From JALZOC01 sp035758845 (GTDB lineage Bacteria > Acidobacteriota > Vicinamibacteria > Vicinamibacterales > 2-12-FULL-66-21), in the NCBI GenBank assembly GCA_035758845.1, contig DASTVZ010000072.1:30005-94004 (forward strand): a stretch of DNA of 64,000 nt, in the 5' to 3' direction. The notes under the pieces are model-generated. The model did no database searches. It was not told the origin of the DNA and was given only the letters and a program-made list of their open reading frames with translations. Made by a program: the position numbers and the translations under genes. Shown piece by piece: positions 46,936 to 55,604 of the stretch. How positions within the stretch are numbered: position 1 is the stretch's first letter; each line of letters opens with the position of its first letter.

Positions 46936-47985
46936 ATGACTGATTTGACCCAGGTCTGGCCCAGGCCATCACATCCCCTTCCGATCGCGATCATCGGCGC
47001 CGGTGCCATCGTTCGCACCGCCCATCTTCCGGTCTACCGTCGCCTGGGATTCCCAGTCGCCGGCGTGTACGACGTGAACTGTGCTGCCGCGCGCCAGACG
47101 GCGGCGATGTTCGAGATCGACCGCGTGTTCCATTCACTCGAGGAAGCCTGCGGCCTCGACGGCGTTGTCTACGACCTTGCCGTGCCTGGCGATCAGATCC
47201 TCGACATTCTGACCTGCCTGCCTGAGGGATCCGGCGTGCTCATGCAGAAGCCGATGGGGCGCGATCTCGACGAGGCGCAACGGATTCGGCAGATCGCGCA
47301 CGACCGCGGGCTGATCGCCGCCGTGAATCTGCAGCTTCGATTCAGTCCGAACATGCTCGCGCTCCGCGATTTGATTCGCGCCGGCGTGCTCGGAACGCTG
47401 GTCGACATCGATGTGCGAATCGTCATCGATCAGCCGTGGCACAACTGGACATTTATGGAGGGCGCGCCGCGTCTCGAGGTGCCCTATCATTCGATTCACT
47501 ACCTCGACGCGATTCGATCGTTGGCCGGCGAGCCAGACGGCGTGTATTGCCGCGCCGTGCCGCATCCCGAGTTGCCCCGCCTGCGCGACACGCGCAGCTC
47601 GATCATTCTCGATTACGGCGATCGCATCCGCTGCTCGCTCGTCTTGAATCACACGCATCGTGCAGGTCCCCGTTACCGCGAGTCGTTGATGGTCGTCGAG
47701 GGAACACTTGGCGCGGCGCGTTTGACCATGGGGGTCAACCTGTCCTATCCGACCGGTCCCGCCGACACGATGGAGATCTTCACCGACGAGGCCTGGCGCA
47801 CGCTGCCGCTCCGCGGCTCATGGTTCATCGAAGCCTTCGAAGGTCCGATGTCCAATCTTCAACGCGTCATTTGCGGTGAAGATGCGTCACTGGTCAGCTC
47901 GGTCGACGACACGATCAAAACAATGGCAATTGTCGAGGCGTGCTACGAATCGAGTGAGCGCGGTGCCGTCCCCGTCCAGTATTGA
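46936..47985 (+). CDS. Gfo/Idh/MocA-family dehydrogenase of the fucose operon
   Basis: A 349-residue NAD(P)-dependent oxidoreductase. Rossmann motif IAIIGAGAIVRTAHLPVY; a divergent catalytic loop QKPMGRD where the family has EKP; C-terminal domain with HSIHYLDAIRSL. The position between mutarotase and lactonase suggests it oxidises L-fucose (or another aldose) to the lactone, although in Xanthomonas and Burkholderia that step uses an SDR enzyme. The loss of Glu in EKP is unusual and may mean a different role. Its stop overlaps the next start (TTGA). Confidence 0.8.
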   Translation: MTDLTQVWPRPSHPLPIAIIGAGAIVRTAHLPVYRRLGFPVAGVYDVNCAAARQTAAMFEIDRVFHSLEEACGLDGVVYDLAVPGDQILDILTCLPEGSGVLMQKPMGRDLDEAQRIRQIAHDRGLIAAVNLQLRFSPNMLALRDLIRAGVLGTLVDIDVRIVIDQPWHNWTFMEGAPRLEVPYHSIHYLDAIRSLAGEPDGVYCRAVPHPELPRLRDTRSSIILDYGDRIRCSLVLNHTHRAGPRYRESLMVVEGTLGAARLTMGVNLSYPTGPADTMEIFTDEAWRTLPLRGSWFIEAFEGPMSNLQRVICGEDASLVSSVDDTIKTMAIVEACYESSERGAVPVQY

Positions 47986-48842
47986 CTAAGCAGAAAGACG
48001 TATCGATCAATCGTGTGACTATCGATTCACACGTCCATTTCTGGCACTACCACCCTGCCGAGTACGGCTGGATCGACGAGACGATGACGGCCCTTCGCCG
48101 GGACTTCATGCCGGAGGACGCGCTCGCGGTGATGCAGCCGGCGGGAATTGATGCGTGCGTTGCCGTGCAAGTACGGCAAACGCTTGACGAAACTCGCTGG
48201 ATGCTGCGGCTTGCCGACGAGCACCCGTTCATAGCTGGAGTGATTGGCTGGGTCGACCTGCGATCGCCCGATCTCGACGCGCAAATCGAATCAGTTGTTC
48301 ATCCGAAACTCCTTGGCGTGCGACACATCGTTCAGGCTGAAGCTGACGATTTTCTGTTGGATCAGCGATTTCGACGAGGTGTGGGGCGGCTGGTCGAACA
48401 CGGGCTCGCCTACGACATCCTGATTTATGCCCGTCAGATGCCAGCGGCAATCGCGTTCGCCTCTCAGTTGCCTGACGTGCGTCTCGTGCTCGATCATCTC
48501 GGGAAACCCGACATTCGACAGGATGGCTTCGACAGCTGGCGGCGCGATCTCGCTCGCATAGCGGCCATCCCCAACGTCTGCGCGAAGCTATCAGGTCTCG
48601 TGACCGAAGCGGACTGGAATCGATGGACCATCGAGGACCTTCACCGCTACGTGAACGCCGCCATCGACGCGTTTGGGCCGGAACGCTTGATGTTTGGGTC
48701 CGACTGGCCAGTCTGCACGCTTGCGGCGCAATATGGCCGGATCGTTGAGATCATCCGCACGGCCATTGACGAACGGCCGCAAAGTGAACAGGATTCCATT
48801 TTCGGCGGAACCGCTCGCCGCCTCTGGCGCCTCGCGGTCTGA
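47982..48842 (+). CDS. amidohydrolase, L-fuconolactonase-like
   Basis: A 286-residue TIM-barrel hydrolase of the Amidohydro_2 lactonase group (cog3618 type), which opens sugar lactones. Metal and catalytic motifs: IDSHVHFWHY, a His in GVRHIVQ, VLDHLGKPDI and the Asp in MFGSDWPVC. Members with this pattern hydrolyse L-fucono-1,5-lactone, L-rhamnono-lactone or related lactones. The surrounding mutarotase and fuconate dehydratase favour fuconolactone. TTG 47982 overlaps the upstream stop; GTG 48015 is an alternative closer to the first motif. Confidence 0.85.
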   Translation: MTKQKDVSINRVTIDSHVHFWHYHPAEYGWIDETMTALRRDFMPEDALAVMQPAGIDACVAVQVRQTLDETRWMLRLADEHPFIAGVIGWVDLRSPDLDAQIESVVHPKLLGVRHIVQAEADDFLLDQRFRRGVGRLVEHGLAYDILIYARQMPAAIAFASQLPDVRLVLDHLGKPDIRQDGFDSWRRDLARIAAIPNVCAKLSGLVTEADWNRWTIEDLHRYVNAAIDAFGPERLMFGSDWPVCTLAAQYGRIVEIIRTAIDERPQSEQDSIFGGTARRLWRLAV

Positions 48843-48845
48843 AAA

Positions 48846-48890
48846 AGAGCGCCCGCGAGCGGGAGCGCGTGGGGGTGGGGCCCCACGCGC
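48846..48890. terminator. double GC hairpin before ABC operon
   Basis: An imperfect hairpin at 48849-48868, then perfect 10-bp arms GCGCGTGGGG / CCCCACGCGC (48865-48874 and 48881-48890), within the 65-bp gap. It may attenuate transcription between lactonase and transporter genes. Confidence 0.55.
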
Positions 48891-48907
48891 AGTGATAAAA
48901 GTAGATC

Positions 48908-49915
48908 ATGGAGCAGCAGATGCGTCGAGTCTTTGCGGCTGGGATCGTGACGGTAGCCGTTTGCGCGATGTTCGCCTGCAACCAGGCTGGCAATCAGTCC
49001 TCTTCATCCTCCTCGAGATTGACCATTGCCATGATCCCCAAGGGGACGACGCACACGTTCTGGCAGAGCATTCACGCCGGCGCGAACAGGGCGGCGAAGG
49101 AACTCGGGATCGAGCTGATTTGGCGCGGGCCGTTGCGCGAAGACGATCGCGATTCGCAGGTCTCCGAGATTGAAGGATTCATCAGCCGTGGAGTATCGGG
49201 CATTGTGATCGCGCCGCTCGACGAGGCGGCGCTGGTCGGCCCGGTCAACGATGCCATGGACAAGAAGATTCCCGTTGTCATCTTCGACTCGGGGTTGAAG
49301 GGTGACAACTATGTCAGTTTCGTCGCGACCGACAATGTCAAAGGCGGCCAGCTTGGCGGCGAGCGGCTGGTCGAGTCGATGGGTGGCAAGGGGCGGGTTG
49401 TGCTGCTTCGCTACGCTGAGGGTCACGACAGCACGACGAAGCGTGAGGAAGGGTTTCTTGCCGCGATGAAGACCCATCCGACGATCGAAGTTGTGAGTTC
49501 GAATCAGTACGTCGGCACCGATGTCGAGGAAGCGTACAAGCGCACCGAATCCATTCTCAGCACCTACAAGAAACCAGACGGCAGCTTGAGCATCGACGGA
49601 ATTTTCTGCGCCAACGAATCATCGAGCTTCGCGGCGATGCGTGTGCTCAAAGACAATGGCTGGGCAGGGAAGCTGCATTTTGTCGGCTTCGACTCGTCGG
49701 AAAACCTCGTCAAGGGTCTGCAAGAAGGCACGCTTGACGGTCTCGTGCTGCAGGATCCGGTCAAGATGGGTTATCTCGCCATCAAGACGCTCGTCGCACA
49801 CATCAAGGGTGAAAAGGTCGAGCGGCGCATCGACACAGGCGTCGCGGTCGCGACGAAGGCAAACATGGATCAGCCTGGCATGAAGGAGCTGGTTCACCCG
49901 GACCTCGCAAAATGA
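48908..49915 (+). CDS. sugar ABC transporter substrate-binding lipoprotein
   Basis: A periplasmic type I binding protein (RbsB/XylF-like) of 335 residues for a monosaccharide. The signal peptide ends in a lipobox with Cys24 (MFAC), so it is lipid-anchored. A serine-rich tether (residues 30-36) is followed by IAMIPKGTTHTFWQSIHAGA, GIVIAPLDEAAL, VVIFDSGLKGD and GFDSSENLVKGLQEG. The sugar specificity is inferred as L-fucose from the operon. The stop and next start overlap as ATGA. Confidence 0.9.
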   Translation: MEQQMRRVFAAGIVTVAVCAMFACNQAGNQSSSSSSRLTIAMIPKGTTHTFWQSIHAGANRAAKELGIELIWRGPLREDDRDSQVSEIEGFISRGVSGIVIAPLDEAALVGPVNDAMDKKIPVVIFDSGLKGDNYVSFVATDNVKGGQLGGERLVESMGGKGRVVLLRYAEGHDSTTKREEGFLAAMKTHPTIEVVSSNQYVGTDVEEAYKRTESILSTYKKPDGSLSIDGIFCANESSSFAAMRVLKDNGWAGKLHFVGFDSSENLVKGLQEGTLDGLVLQDPVKMGYLAIKTLVAHIKGEKVERRIDTGVAVATKANMDQPGMKELVHPDLAK

Positions 49916-51513
49916 GCCCGACGCCGGGGGCGGGGCCACCCCGCTTCGCGATGCGCGGCATCCGCAAGGCCTTCGGCGCAACCATTGCGCTGGACGGCGT
50001 CGATCTCTCGGTCAATGAAGCAGAAATTTGCGGCCTCATCGGCCAGAACGGTGCCGGCAAGAGCACGCTGATGAGCATCCTATCCGGCGCGCTGCAACCC
50101 GACGCGGGTGAGATGTGGATCGACGGCCGGCCTTTCATTCCGCACAGTCCGATCGACGCGCGCCGTGCCGGCGTCGCGATGATCTATCAGGAGCTGTCGC
50201 TGGCTCCGCATCTATCGGTGATGGAAAACATCATGATGGGTGCCGAGCCGATGCGATTCGGGCTGCTCGACCGGGCCCGGATGCGCGAAATGGCGGCGCA
50301 AGCACTGGCGGCGCTCGGTCACACCGACATTCCACCCGATGGCATTGTCGGGATCTTGTCCGTCGCCGCGCAGCAGATTGTTGAAATTGCTCGTGCGATT
50401 GCCGTCGGTTCACGCGTTCTGGTGCTCGATGAACCAACCAGCAGCCTCGGTCGTGCCGACGTCGAACATCTGTTCGATCTGCTGCGGCAGCTCAAAGCAC
50501 AAGGCCACGCGATCGTTTACATCTCTCACTTCATCGAAGAGGTGAAGACGGTCGCGGATCGATTCATTGTCCTGCGCGACGGACGAAACGCCGGCGGTGG
50601 CGACACGGCATCAGCAACGCACGACGATATTGTCGCGTTGATGGTGGGCCGGTCGGTTGACAATCTGTTTCCTCGGTCTTCACGGACCCGCGGCGACGCA
50701 GTCCTGGAGGTCAACGCCCTCGAGCCACGGAAGAGCACGGAAAAACACGAGCCACGGACGAACACGGAAAAACACGGGCCACGGACGAACACGGAAAAAC
50801 ACGGAAGTATTGCGGGATCGGCATCGTTCACGTTGCATCGAGGCGAGATCTTTGGCATTGCTGGCGTGCTGGGATCGGGCCGTACCCACTTGTTGCGAAC
50901 GCTGTTCGGACTCGAGCCGGTGCGCAGCGGTCGCGTCCGCGTCGGTGTCTACTCCGGCGTGGCGCGTCCACATCAACGATGGATGCAGGGCATGGGTCTT
51001 CTCAGCGAGGATCGGAAGGAGGAAGGCCTCGCCCTCTCGCTCGACGTTGCCGACAACCTGACGTTGAGCAAGCTGTCGCCGTTCGGTCCGGCGGGATTGC
51101 TCTTTCCCGCGCGGCAGCGCCGTGCGGCCGCCCGATGGATTTCTGAGCTGGCGATCAAATGCGCGGGGCCGGCACAGAAAACAGGCGAACTCTCGGGCGG
51201 CAACCAGCAGAAGCTCGCCATTGCTCGTCTGCTACATCACGATGTCGACATTCTCGTCCTCGATGAACCGACGCGGGGCATCGATGTCGGCAGCAAGGCC
51301 CAGATTTATCGGTTGATCGATGCGCTGGTGGCGGACTCGTCTGGGCACAAACCGCGAGCCGTGCTGATGGTGAGCAGCTACCTTCCTGAACTCCTCGGCC
51401 TGTGCGATCGCATCGCTGTCATGCAGCGCGGCCGGTTGGGCGAGGCGATTCCAGCACAGTCGCTCACCGAACACGAGCTCTTGATGGCCGTCACTGGCGG
51501 AACCGCCGCATGA
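49912..51513 (+). CDS. sugar ABC transporter ATPase, RbsA-like, with in-frame repeat insertion
   Basis: A double ATPase of 533 residues energising sugar import. Domain 1: Walker A GQNGAGKST (residue 44 on), signature LSVAAQQIVEIARA, Walker B VLVLDEPTSSL. Domain 2: degenerate Walker A GVLGSGRTHLL, as in RbsA/MglA, signature LSGGNQQKLAIARLL and Walker B ILVLDEPTRGIDVG. Between them, residues 271-297 are three copies of a nine-residue repeat (EPRKSTEKH, EPRTNTEKH, GPRTNTEKH) encoded by a 27-bp word of the CCACGGAT family. The insert lies just before the strand that opens domain 2, so activity is probably kept. ATGA overlaps on both sides. Confidence 0.93.
   Translation: MSPTPGAGPPRFAMRGIRKAFGATIALDGVDLSVNEAEICGLIGQNGAGKSTLMSILSGALQPDAGEMWIDGRPFIPHSPIDARRAGVAMIYQELSLAPHLSVMENIMMGAEPMRFGLLDRARMREMAAQALAALGHTDIPPDGIVGILSVAAQQIVEIARAIAVGSRVLVLDEPTSSLGRADVEHLFDLLRQLKAQGHAIVYISHFIEEVKTVADRFIVLRDGRNAGGGDTASATHDDIVALMVGRSVDNLFPRSSRTRGDAVLEVNALEPRKSTEKHEPRTNTEKHGPRTNTEKHGSIAGSASFTLHRGEIFGIAGVLGSGRTHLLRTLFGLEPVRSGRVRVGVYSGVARPHQRWMQGMGLLSEDRKEEGLALSLDVADNLTLSKLSPFGPAGLLFPARQRRAAARWISELAIKCAGPAQKTGELSGGNQQKLAIARLLHHDVDILVLDEPTRGIDVGSKAQIYRLIDALVADSSGHKPRAVLMVSSYLPELLGLCDRIAVMQRGRLGEAIPAQSLTEHELLMAVTGGTAA
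50722..50802. repeat. in-frame 27-bp tandem repeat (x3) in the ABC ATPase
   Basis: CCACGG starts at 50725, 50752 and 50779, an exact 27-bp spacing, each followed by AAGAGCACGG or ACGAACACGGAAAAACAC. It uses the same words as the intergenic arrays at 22202 and 42650. Confidence 0.93.
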
Positions 51514-52448
51514 CGACACGATCGCTCATCGAGCGAGCGGGGACGTTCGTCGGCCTGGTGCTGGTGGCGATTATCTTTGGCCTGCTGGTTGGACCGCAAT
51601 TCTTCGCGCCCACGAACCTCGAGCTGATGGCCCGGCAAATGGCTATCGTCAGTATCGCCGCCGTCGGCATGACGATCGTCATCGTCGCCGGCGGGATCGA
51701 TCTGTCTGTCGGGTCGATGATCGCGCTGGTCACGGTGGTGATTGCGCAATTGCTGCGGATGGGCGTGAGTCCATTGTTCGCGGCACTTGGCGGGATCGCA
51801 ACCGCCGCTCTCTGTGGACTCGTCAACGGTGCGCTCATCACGCAGTTACGCGTCGTGCCCTTCATCGTGACGCTCGGGACGATGCTCGTCATCCGCGGCG
51901 CGGCGAAAGGACTGGGAGAGGAGCGGCGGATCGAGGCGCCGGCAACATGGCTCAACGATCTTCTGCGCGTCACGCGAGGCGAGACATTGCTGCCGTCAGG
52001 AATTTGGGCGGTGATCGCCCTCTCGGTCCTGGTCGGGCTGCTACTGCGCTACACACGATTCGGCCGGCACGTCTTTGCGATTGGATCGAACGAGCGTATG
52101 GCGCGGCTGTGCGGCGTCGCGATCACGAGAACAAAAATCGTCGTCTATGCGCTGTCGGCGGCGTTCGTCGGATTTGCCGGTCTTCTGCAGTTTTCGAAGT
52201 TGTCGGTGGGTGACCCAACGGTGGCCGTTGGTCTCGAGCTCGACGTGATTGCCGCGGTGATCATTGGCGGCGGGAGTCTGCTGGGGGGCCGCGGCACGGT
52301 TGCCGGGACGTTGATTGGCGCGGCAATCATGACCGTCATTCAGATCGGGTGTTCGCAGGCAGGGCTCGCGAACTGGATACAGCAGATCGTCACCGGCGGC
52401 ATCATCGTCGGGGCGGTGGCATTGGATCGCGTGAGAGGCAGGGTCTAG
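51510..52448 (+). CDS. sugar ABC transporter permease, RbsC-like
   Basis: An inner-membrane permease of 312 residues with about ten helices, partner of the ATPase and binding protein upstream. Family motifs: IVAGGIDLSVGSMIALV, VPFIVTLGTMLVIRG, FGRHVFAIGSNERMARLCGV (the cytoplasmic coupling loop) and VIAAVIIGGGSLLGGRGTV. The start ATG 51510 overlaps the ATPase stop as ATGA. It completes a three-gene importer without a second permease, so it would act as a homodimer. Confidence 0.93.
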   Translation: MTTRSLIERAGTFVGLVLVAIIFGLLVGPQFFAPTNLELMARQMAIVSIAAVGMTIVIVAGGIDLSVGSMIALVTVVIAQLLRMGVSPLFAALGGIATAALCGLVNGALITQLRVVPFIVTLGTMLVIRGAAKGLGEERRIEAPATWLNDLLRVTRGETLLPSGIWAVIALSVLVGLLLRYTRFGRHVFAIGSNERMARLCGVAITRTKIVVYALSAAFVGFAGLLQFSKLSVGDPTVAVGLELDVIAAVIIGGGSLLGGRGTVAGTLIGAAIMTVIQIGCSQAGLANWIQQIVTGGIIVGAVALDRVRGRV

Positions 52449-52457
52449 TCAGATCCG

Positions 52458-52472
52458 GGGGGCTTCGCCCCC
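52458..52472 (+). terminator. GC hairpin after the ABC operon
   Basis: GGGGGC, TTC, GCCCCC, ten bases after the permease stop. It is embedded in GC-rich word-like sequence to about 52545. Confidence 0.5.
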
Positions 52473-52560
52473 GCGGACCCCCCACGCCTGCGCTCGCGGG
52501 GCCCCAATCGTCCCGCTGCGCTCCGGCGGGGCCCGTGGCGCGCCTGGAAGACGATGTAGG

Positions 52561-52580
52561 GCACGGTCTTTAGACCGTGC
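52561..52580. promoter_or_regulatory. 9-bp palindrome directly before fucD
   Basis: GCACGGTCT, TT, AGACCGTGC: a perfect inverted repeat ending 12 bases before the fucD ATG, which has no visible Shine-Dalgarno sequence. It could be an operator, a terminator or a translation-control hairpin. Confidence 0.5.
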
Positions 52581-52592
52581 TAATGCACTGAT

Positions 52593-53894
52593 ATGAGAAT
52601 TCGAGACCTTGAAATCATCGATCTGCGCTTCCCAACGTCGCGCACGGCGGACGGGACTGACGCGATGCATCCCGACCCGGACTACTCCGCGGCATATGTG
52701 ATTCTGAAGACCGACGGCGATGTCGAGGGCCACGGGTTCACGTTCACCATCGGCCGCGGCAACGAGGTCTGTGTCGAAGCGATCCGTGCGTTCCGGCCGC
52801 TTGTTGTCGGGCGCCGGCTCGAAGAGATCGTCGATCAACCGGCGGCGTTCTGGCGCGAGCTGGCATCCGAGAGTCAGCTTCGATGGCTTGGGCCCGAGAA
52901 GGGCGTCATTCACATTTCCATGGCGGCAATCGTCAACGCCGTCTGGGACCTGCACGCAAAACGGGAGAAGAAACCGGTCTGGAAACTTCTCGCCGACATG
53001 ACACCGAAGCAGGTCGCTGCCTGCATCGATTTCCGCTACATCACCGACGCCCTTACGCCGGATGAAGCGATTGACCTGATGTCCCGGCAGGAGAAGACCA
53101 AGGGCGACCGCGAGGCACAACTGCTGCAAGAAGGGTATCCGGCATACACCACATCAGCAGGATGGATCGGTTATTCGGACGACAAGATCCGTCATCTCTG
53201 TCGGGAGGCGCTGGCCGACGGGTGGACCCACTTCAAGGTGAAAGTCGGGGCGACGGCGGCGGACGATCGGGCGCGAGTTGGCCTGGTGCGTCAGGAAATT
53301 GGACCTGCCAGCAAGTTGATGATCGATGCGAATCAGCGGTGGGACGTCTCGGATGCAATCGAACGCGTTTGCGCGCTTGCCGATCTGAATCTGTTCTGGA
53401 TCGAGGAGCCGACCAGTCCGGATGACGTTCTCGGACACGCCGCGATCAGAAAAGGTGTGCGGCCGGTCGGGGTTGCGACCGGCGAGCATGCCCAGAACCG
53501 GATCATCTTCAAACAGCTGCTGCAGGCGGAGGCAATTGACTTCTGCCAGATCGACAGTTGCCGTCTTGGCGGCGTCAACGAGAACCTCGCAGTCATCCTG
53601 ATGGCCGCGAAGTTCGGCGTGCCTGTCTGCCCGCATGCTGGAGGCGTCGGCTTATGCGAGCTGGTCCAGCATCTTTCGATGTTCGATTTCCTTCGCGTGT
53701 CGGGCCGGATGGACGACCGCGTCACAGAGTTCGTCGATCACCTGCACGAACACTTCGTTGATCCGTGCATCATCCATCGTGCGCGCTACATGGCGCCCAA
53801 GGCAGCGGGGTATAGCTGTGAGATCAGGAAGGAGTCACGGGAGGAGTATCGGTATCCAGATGGTCCCGCATGGACGCAATCACCTAGATCTTGA
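52593..53894 (+). CDS. fucD: L-fuconate dehydratase
   Basis: Enolase-superfamily enzyme (mandelate racemase subgroup) converting L-fuconate to 2-keto-3-deoxy-L-fuconate in the cytoplasm. At 433 residues it is near the usual 430-440. Catalytic and metal residues are all present: the second Lys of KVK (K217), Mg ligands D245, E271 and E298, and acid/base H348 in CPHAGG. Their spacing equals that of Xanthomonas FucD (as I recall K220, D248, E274, E301, H351) shifted by three. N-terminal DGTDAMHPDPDYSAAYV is specific to this family. It follows the ABC operon and converges with the fucosidase gene. Confidence 0.95.
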   Translation: MRIRDLEIIDLRFPTSRTADGTDAMHPDPDYSAAYVILKTDGDVEGHGFTFTIGRGNEVCVEAIRAFRPLVVGRRLEEIVDQPAAFWRELASESQLRWLGPEKGVIHISMAAIVNAVWDLHAKREKKPVWKLLADMTPKQVAACIDFRYITDALTPDEAIDLMSRQEKTKGDREAQLLQEGYPAYTTSAGWIGYSDDKIRHLCREALADGWTHFKVKVGATAADDRARVGLVRQEIGPASKLMIDANQRWDVSDAIERVCALADLNLFWIEEPTSPDDVLGHAAIRKGVRPVGVATGEHAQNRIIFKQLLQAEAIDFCQIDSCRLGGVNENLAVILMAAKFGVPVCPHAGGVGLCELVQHLSMFDFLRVSGRMDDRVTEFVDHLHEHFVDPCIIHRARYMAPKAAGYSCEIRKESREEYRYPDGPAWTQSPRS

Positions 53895-53959
53895 ACAGGA
53901 GAAAGGGGAGAAACGAGAGCCAAAACTTTATGACTCCCGTTTCTCTAGTTTCTCCTGTT
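53894..53959. repeat. word array with 11-bp inverted ends between fucD and fucosidase
   Basis: AACAGGAGAAA (53894-53904) and TTTCTCCTGTT (53949-53959) are perfect reverse complements; inside are GGGGAGAAACGAGAG and CCCGTTTCTCTAG. It overlaps the last base of fucD and is likely a bidirectional terminator. Confidence 0.8.
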
Positions 53960-53975
53960 TGTGACATGCGAATGC

Positions 53976-55385
53976 TTACTTTCCGGCCGCGGACGTAGGG
54001 ATTGCTTGTGCGCCTTCGAATTCGACAACGACGACGGTGGCCATCGGGTCTAGCATCGGCCGTTCCAACGTCAGCGAAGTCTTCCCGTTGTCGCGTGTCA
54101 GCTCCACAGGTGCGCCGTCGGCCAGCCGATAAGCGCGCGTGATTCTGTTCTTGATGGCAGGAATTTCGAAGGGCGCACGAGGCTCGCTGAAGAATGTGAT
54201 GTAGAGCTTGCCTGGCTTGGTCGTAACGCGCCACTCCGTCTGCGGCAGAAACAGCCGCTGTCCGCGCACGTCCTTACCGCCGCGCGACGTGTACTCTCCG
54301 AATTCAATACCGAATGGCGACGCACTCGCGCCGTACACGGCCTCTCCATTGACTTTCAGCCACCGGCCAACAGTGCGAAGGATGTCCTGGCTCGCCTGCG
54401 GAATGACGCCTTCCGCCGTCGGCCCGACGTTGAGCAGGTAATTGCCCCCCTTGCTGACGATGTCGACGAGCTTGAAGGTGATCTGTCCTGGTGATTTCCA
54501 GTTGGTATCGTCTTTTCGGAATCCCCACGTGTCGTTGACGGTTGCCGGAGTTTCCCAGGCCTCGGTCGACGCCTCGGGCGGAACCACGTTGTCGCCGGTC
54601 GACCGATAGTCGCCCTCCGTTCCAAGCCGTCCGTCGATCAGGGTCTGGGGCTGGATCGAGCGGACGATGTCAGCGAAGCGCTGACCGCGTTCGGCGGTCA
54701 TCATCCGCGGCGTGTCGAACCAAATCAGCGCGACGGGTCCGTAGCCGGACAGCAATTCCTTGACTTGCGGCTCTGCTTTCGAGCGCAGATAGTTGTCGTA
54801 ATTCTTCAGTTCCTTTCCCTCCGGTCCCTGGTCGGGGCCGAAGTCCCACGTGTTGCCGGCGCCGTCCTTCTCGTGCCAGTCCTGTGACTGCGAGTAGTAA
54901 AACCCGAGGCGCATCCCGCGCTTCGCGCATGCATCGGCAAGTTCCTTCAGCACGTCGCGCTTGAACGGTGTCGCATCGACGACGTTGTAAGGGCTGACTT
55001 TCGATCGGAACATCGCGAAGCCATCGTGGTGCTTCGACGTGATGACGATGTATTTCATCCCGGCGTCCTGAGCGAGCTGGACCCATTCGTCGGGATTGAA
55101 CTTGACCGGGTTGAACCGCGCCGCGAGCTTCTCGTACTCGCGAACCGGGATTTTCGAGCGGTTCATGATCCATTCGCCGAGGCCGAGCGATCGCTTGCCC
55201 TGCCATTCGCCAGCAGGAATCGCATATAGGCCCCAGTGGATAAAGAGGCCGTACTTCGCCTCGCGAAACCATTCGAGCCGCTTCTCGCGGGCAGGATCTG
55301 GTGGGCGTGGCGCAATCGTCTGGGCCGTTAGCGCGAGTGTCAGTATCGACAGGAAACAGACGAGAACGAAGGACAACCTTTTCAT
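53976..55385 (-). CDS. exported alpha-L-fucosidase (GH29)
   Basis: A secreted or periplasmic glycosidase of 469 residues that releases L-fucose from glycans by a retaining mechanism. Signal peptide residues 1-21. GH29 motifs: GLFIHWGLYAIPAGEW, YIVITSKHHDGFAMF, RGMRLGFYYSQSQDWH and the nucleophile Asp224 in LIWFDTP. The catalytic (beta/alpha)8 barrel covers about 30-350, followed by a beta domain. The acid/base is poorly conserved in the family and is not assigned. ATG 55385 is chosen because it begins the signal peptide. It feeds fucose to the transporter and pathway genes nearby. Confidence 0.94.
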   Translation of the reverse strand: MKRLSFVLVCFLSILTLALTAQTIAPRPPDPAREKRLEWFREAKYGLFIHWGLYAIPAGEWQGKRSLGLGEWIMNRSKIPVREYEKLAARFNPVKFNPDEWVQLAQDAGMKYIVITSKHHDGFAMFRSKVSPYNVVDATPFKRDVLKELADACAKRGMRLGFYYSQSQDWHEKDGAGNTWDFGPDQGPEGKELKNYDNYLRSKAEPQVKELLSGYGPVALIWFDTPRMMTAERGQRFADIVRSIQPQTLIDGRLGTEGDYRSTGDNVVPPEASTEAWETPATVNDTWGFRKDDTNWKSPGQITFKLVDIVSKGGNYLLNVGPTAEGVIPQASQDILRTVGRWLKVNGEAVYGASASPFGIEFGEYTSRGGKDVRGQRLFLPQTEWRVTTKPGKLYITFFSEPRAPFEIPAIKNRITRAYRLADGAPVELTRDNGKTSLTLERPMLDPMATVVVVEFEGAQAIPTSAAGK

Positions 55386-55463
55386 CGCAATTTGCCAGCC
55401 TCGAATTCGTGTAAATTCCGGACGACCTTCTTTTCTGTCAAGGTTGCACGTGCTAACGGGTAC

Positions 55464-55601
55464 GTCGAAGACTCGAAGATCCGAAGATCCGAAGAAGGGA
55501 GAGAGATTTTTCTTCAACTCTTCGAGTCTTCGAATCTTCGACGAGAGCCGTCGGCTCGTCGTCGTGTAACGCCCAGGAGCCAACAGCCAGACGCCAGCAG
55601 C
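55464..55601. repeat. word arrays upstream of the fucosidase gene
   Basis: GTCGAAGACTCGAAGAT and CCGAAGATCCGAAGAAG, a short centre, then TCTTCAACTCTTCGAGTC and TTCGAATCTTCGAC form an inverted array (55464-55542). Words of the CCAACAGCCAG family follow at 55574-55601, up to the end of the TonB receptor. The 219-bp gap shows no gene. Confidence 0.82.
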
Positions 55602-55604
55602 CGA

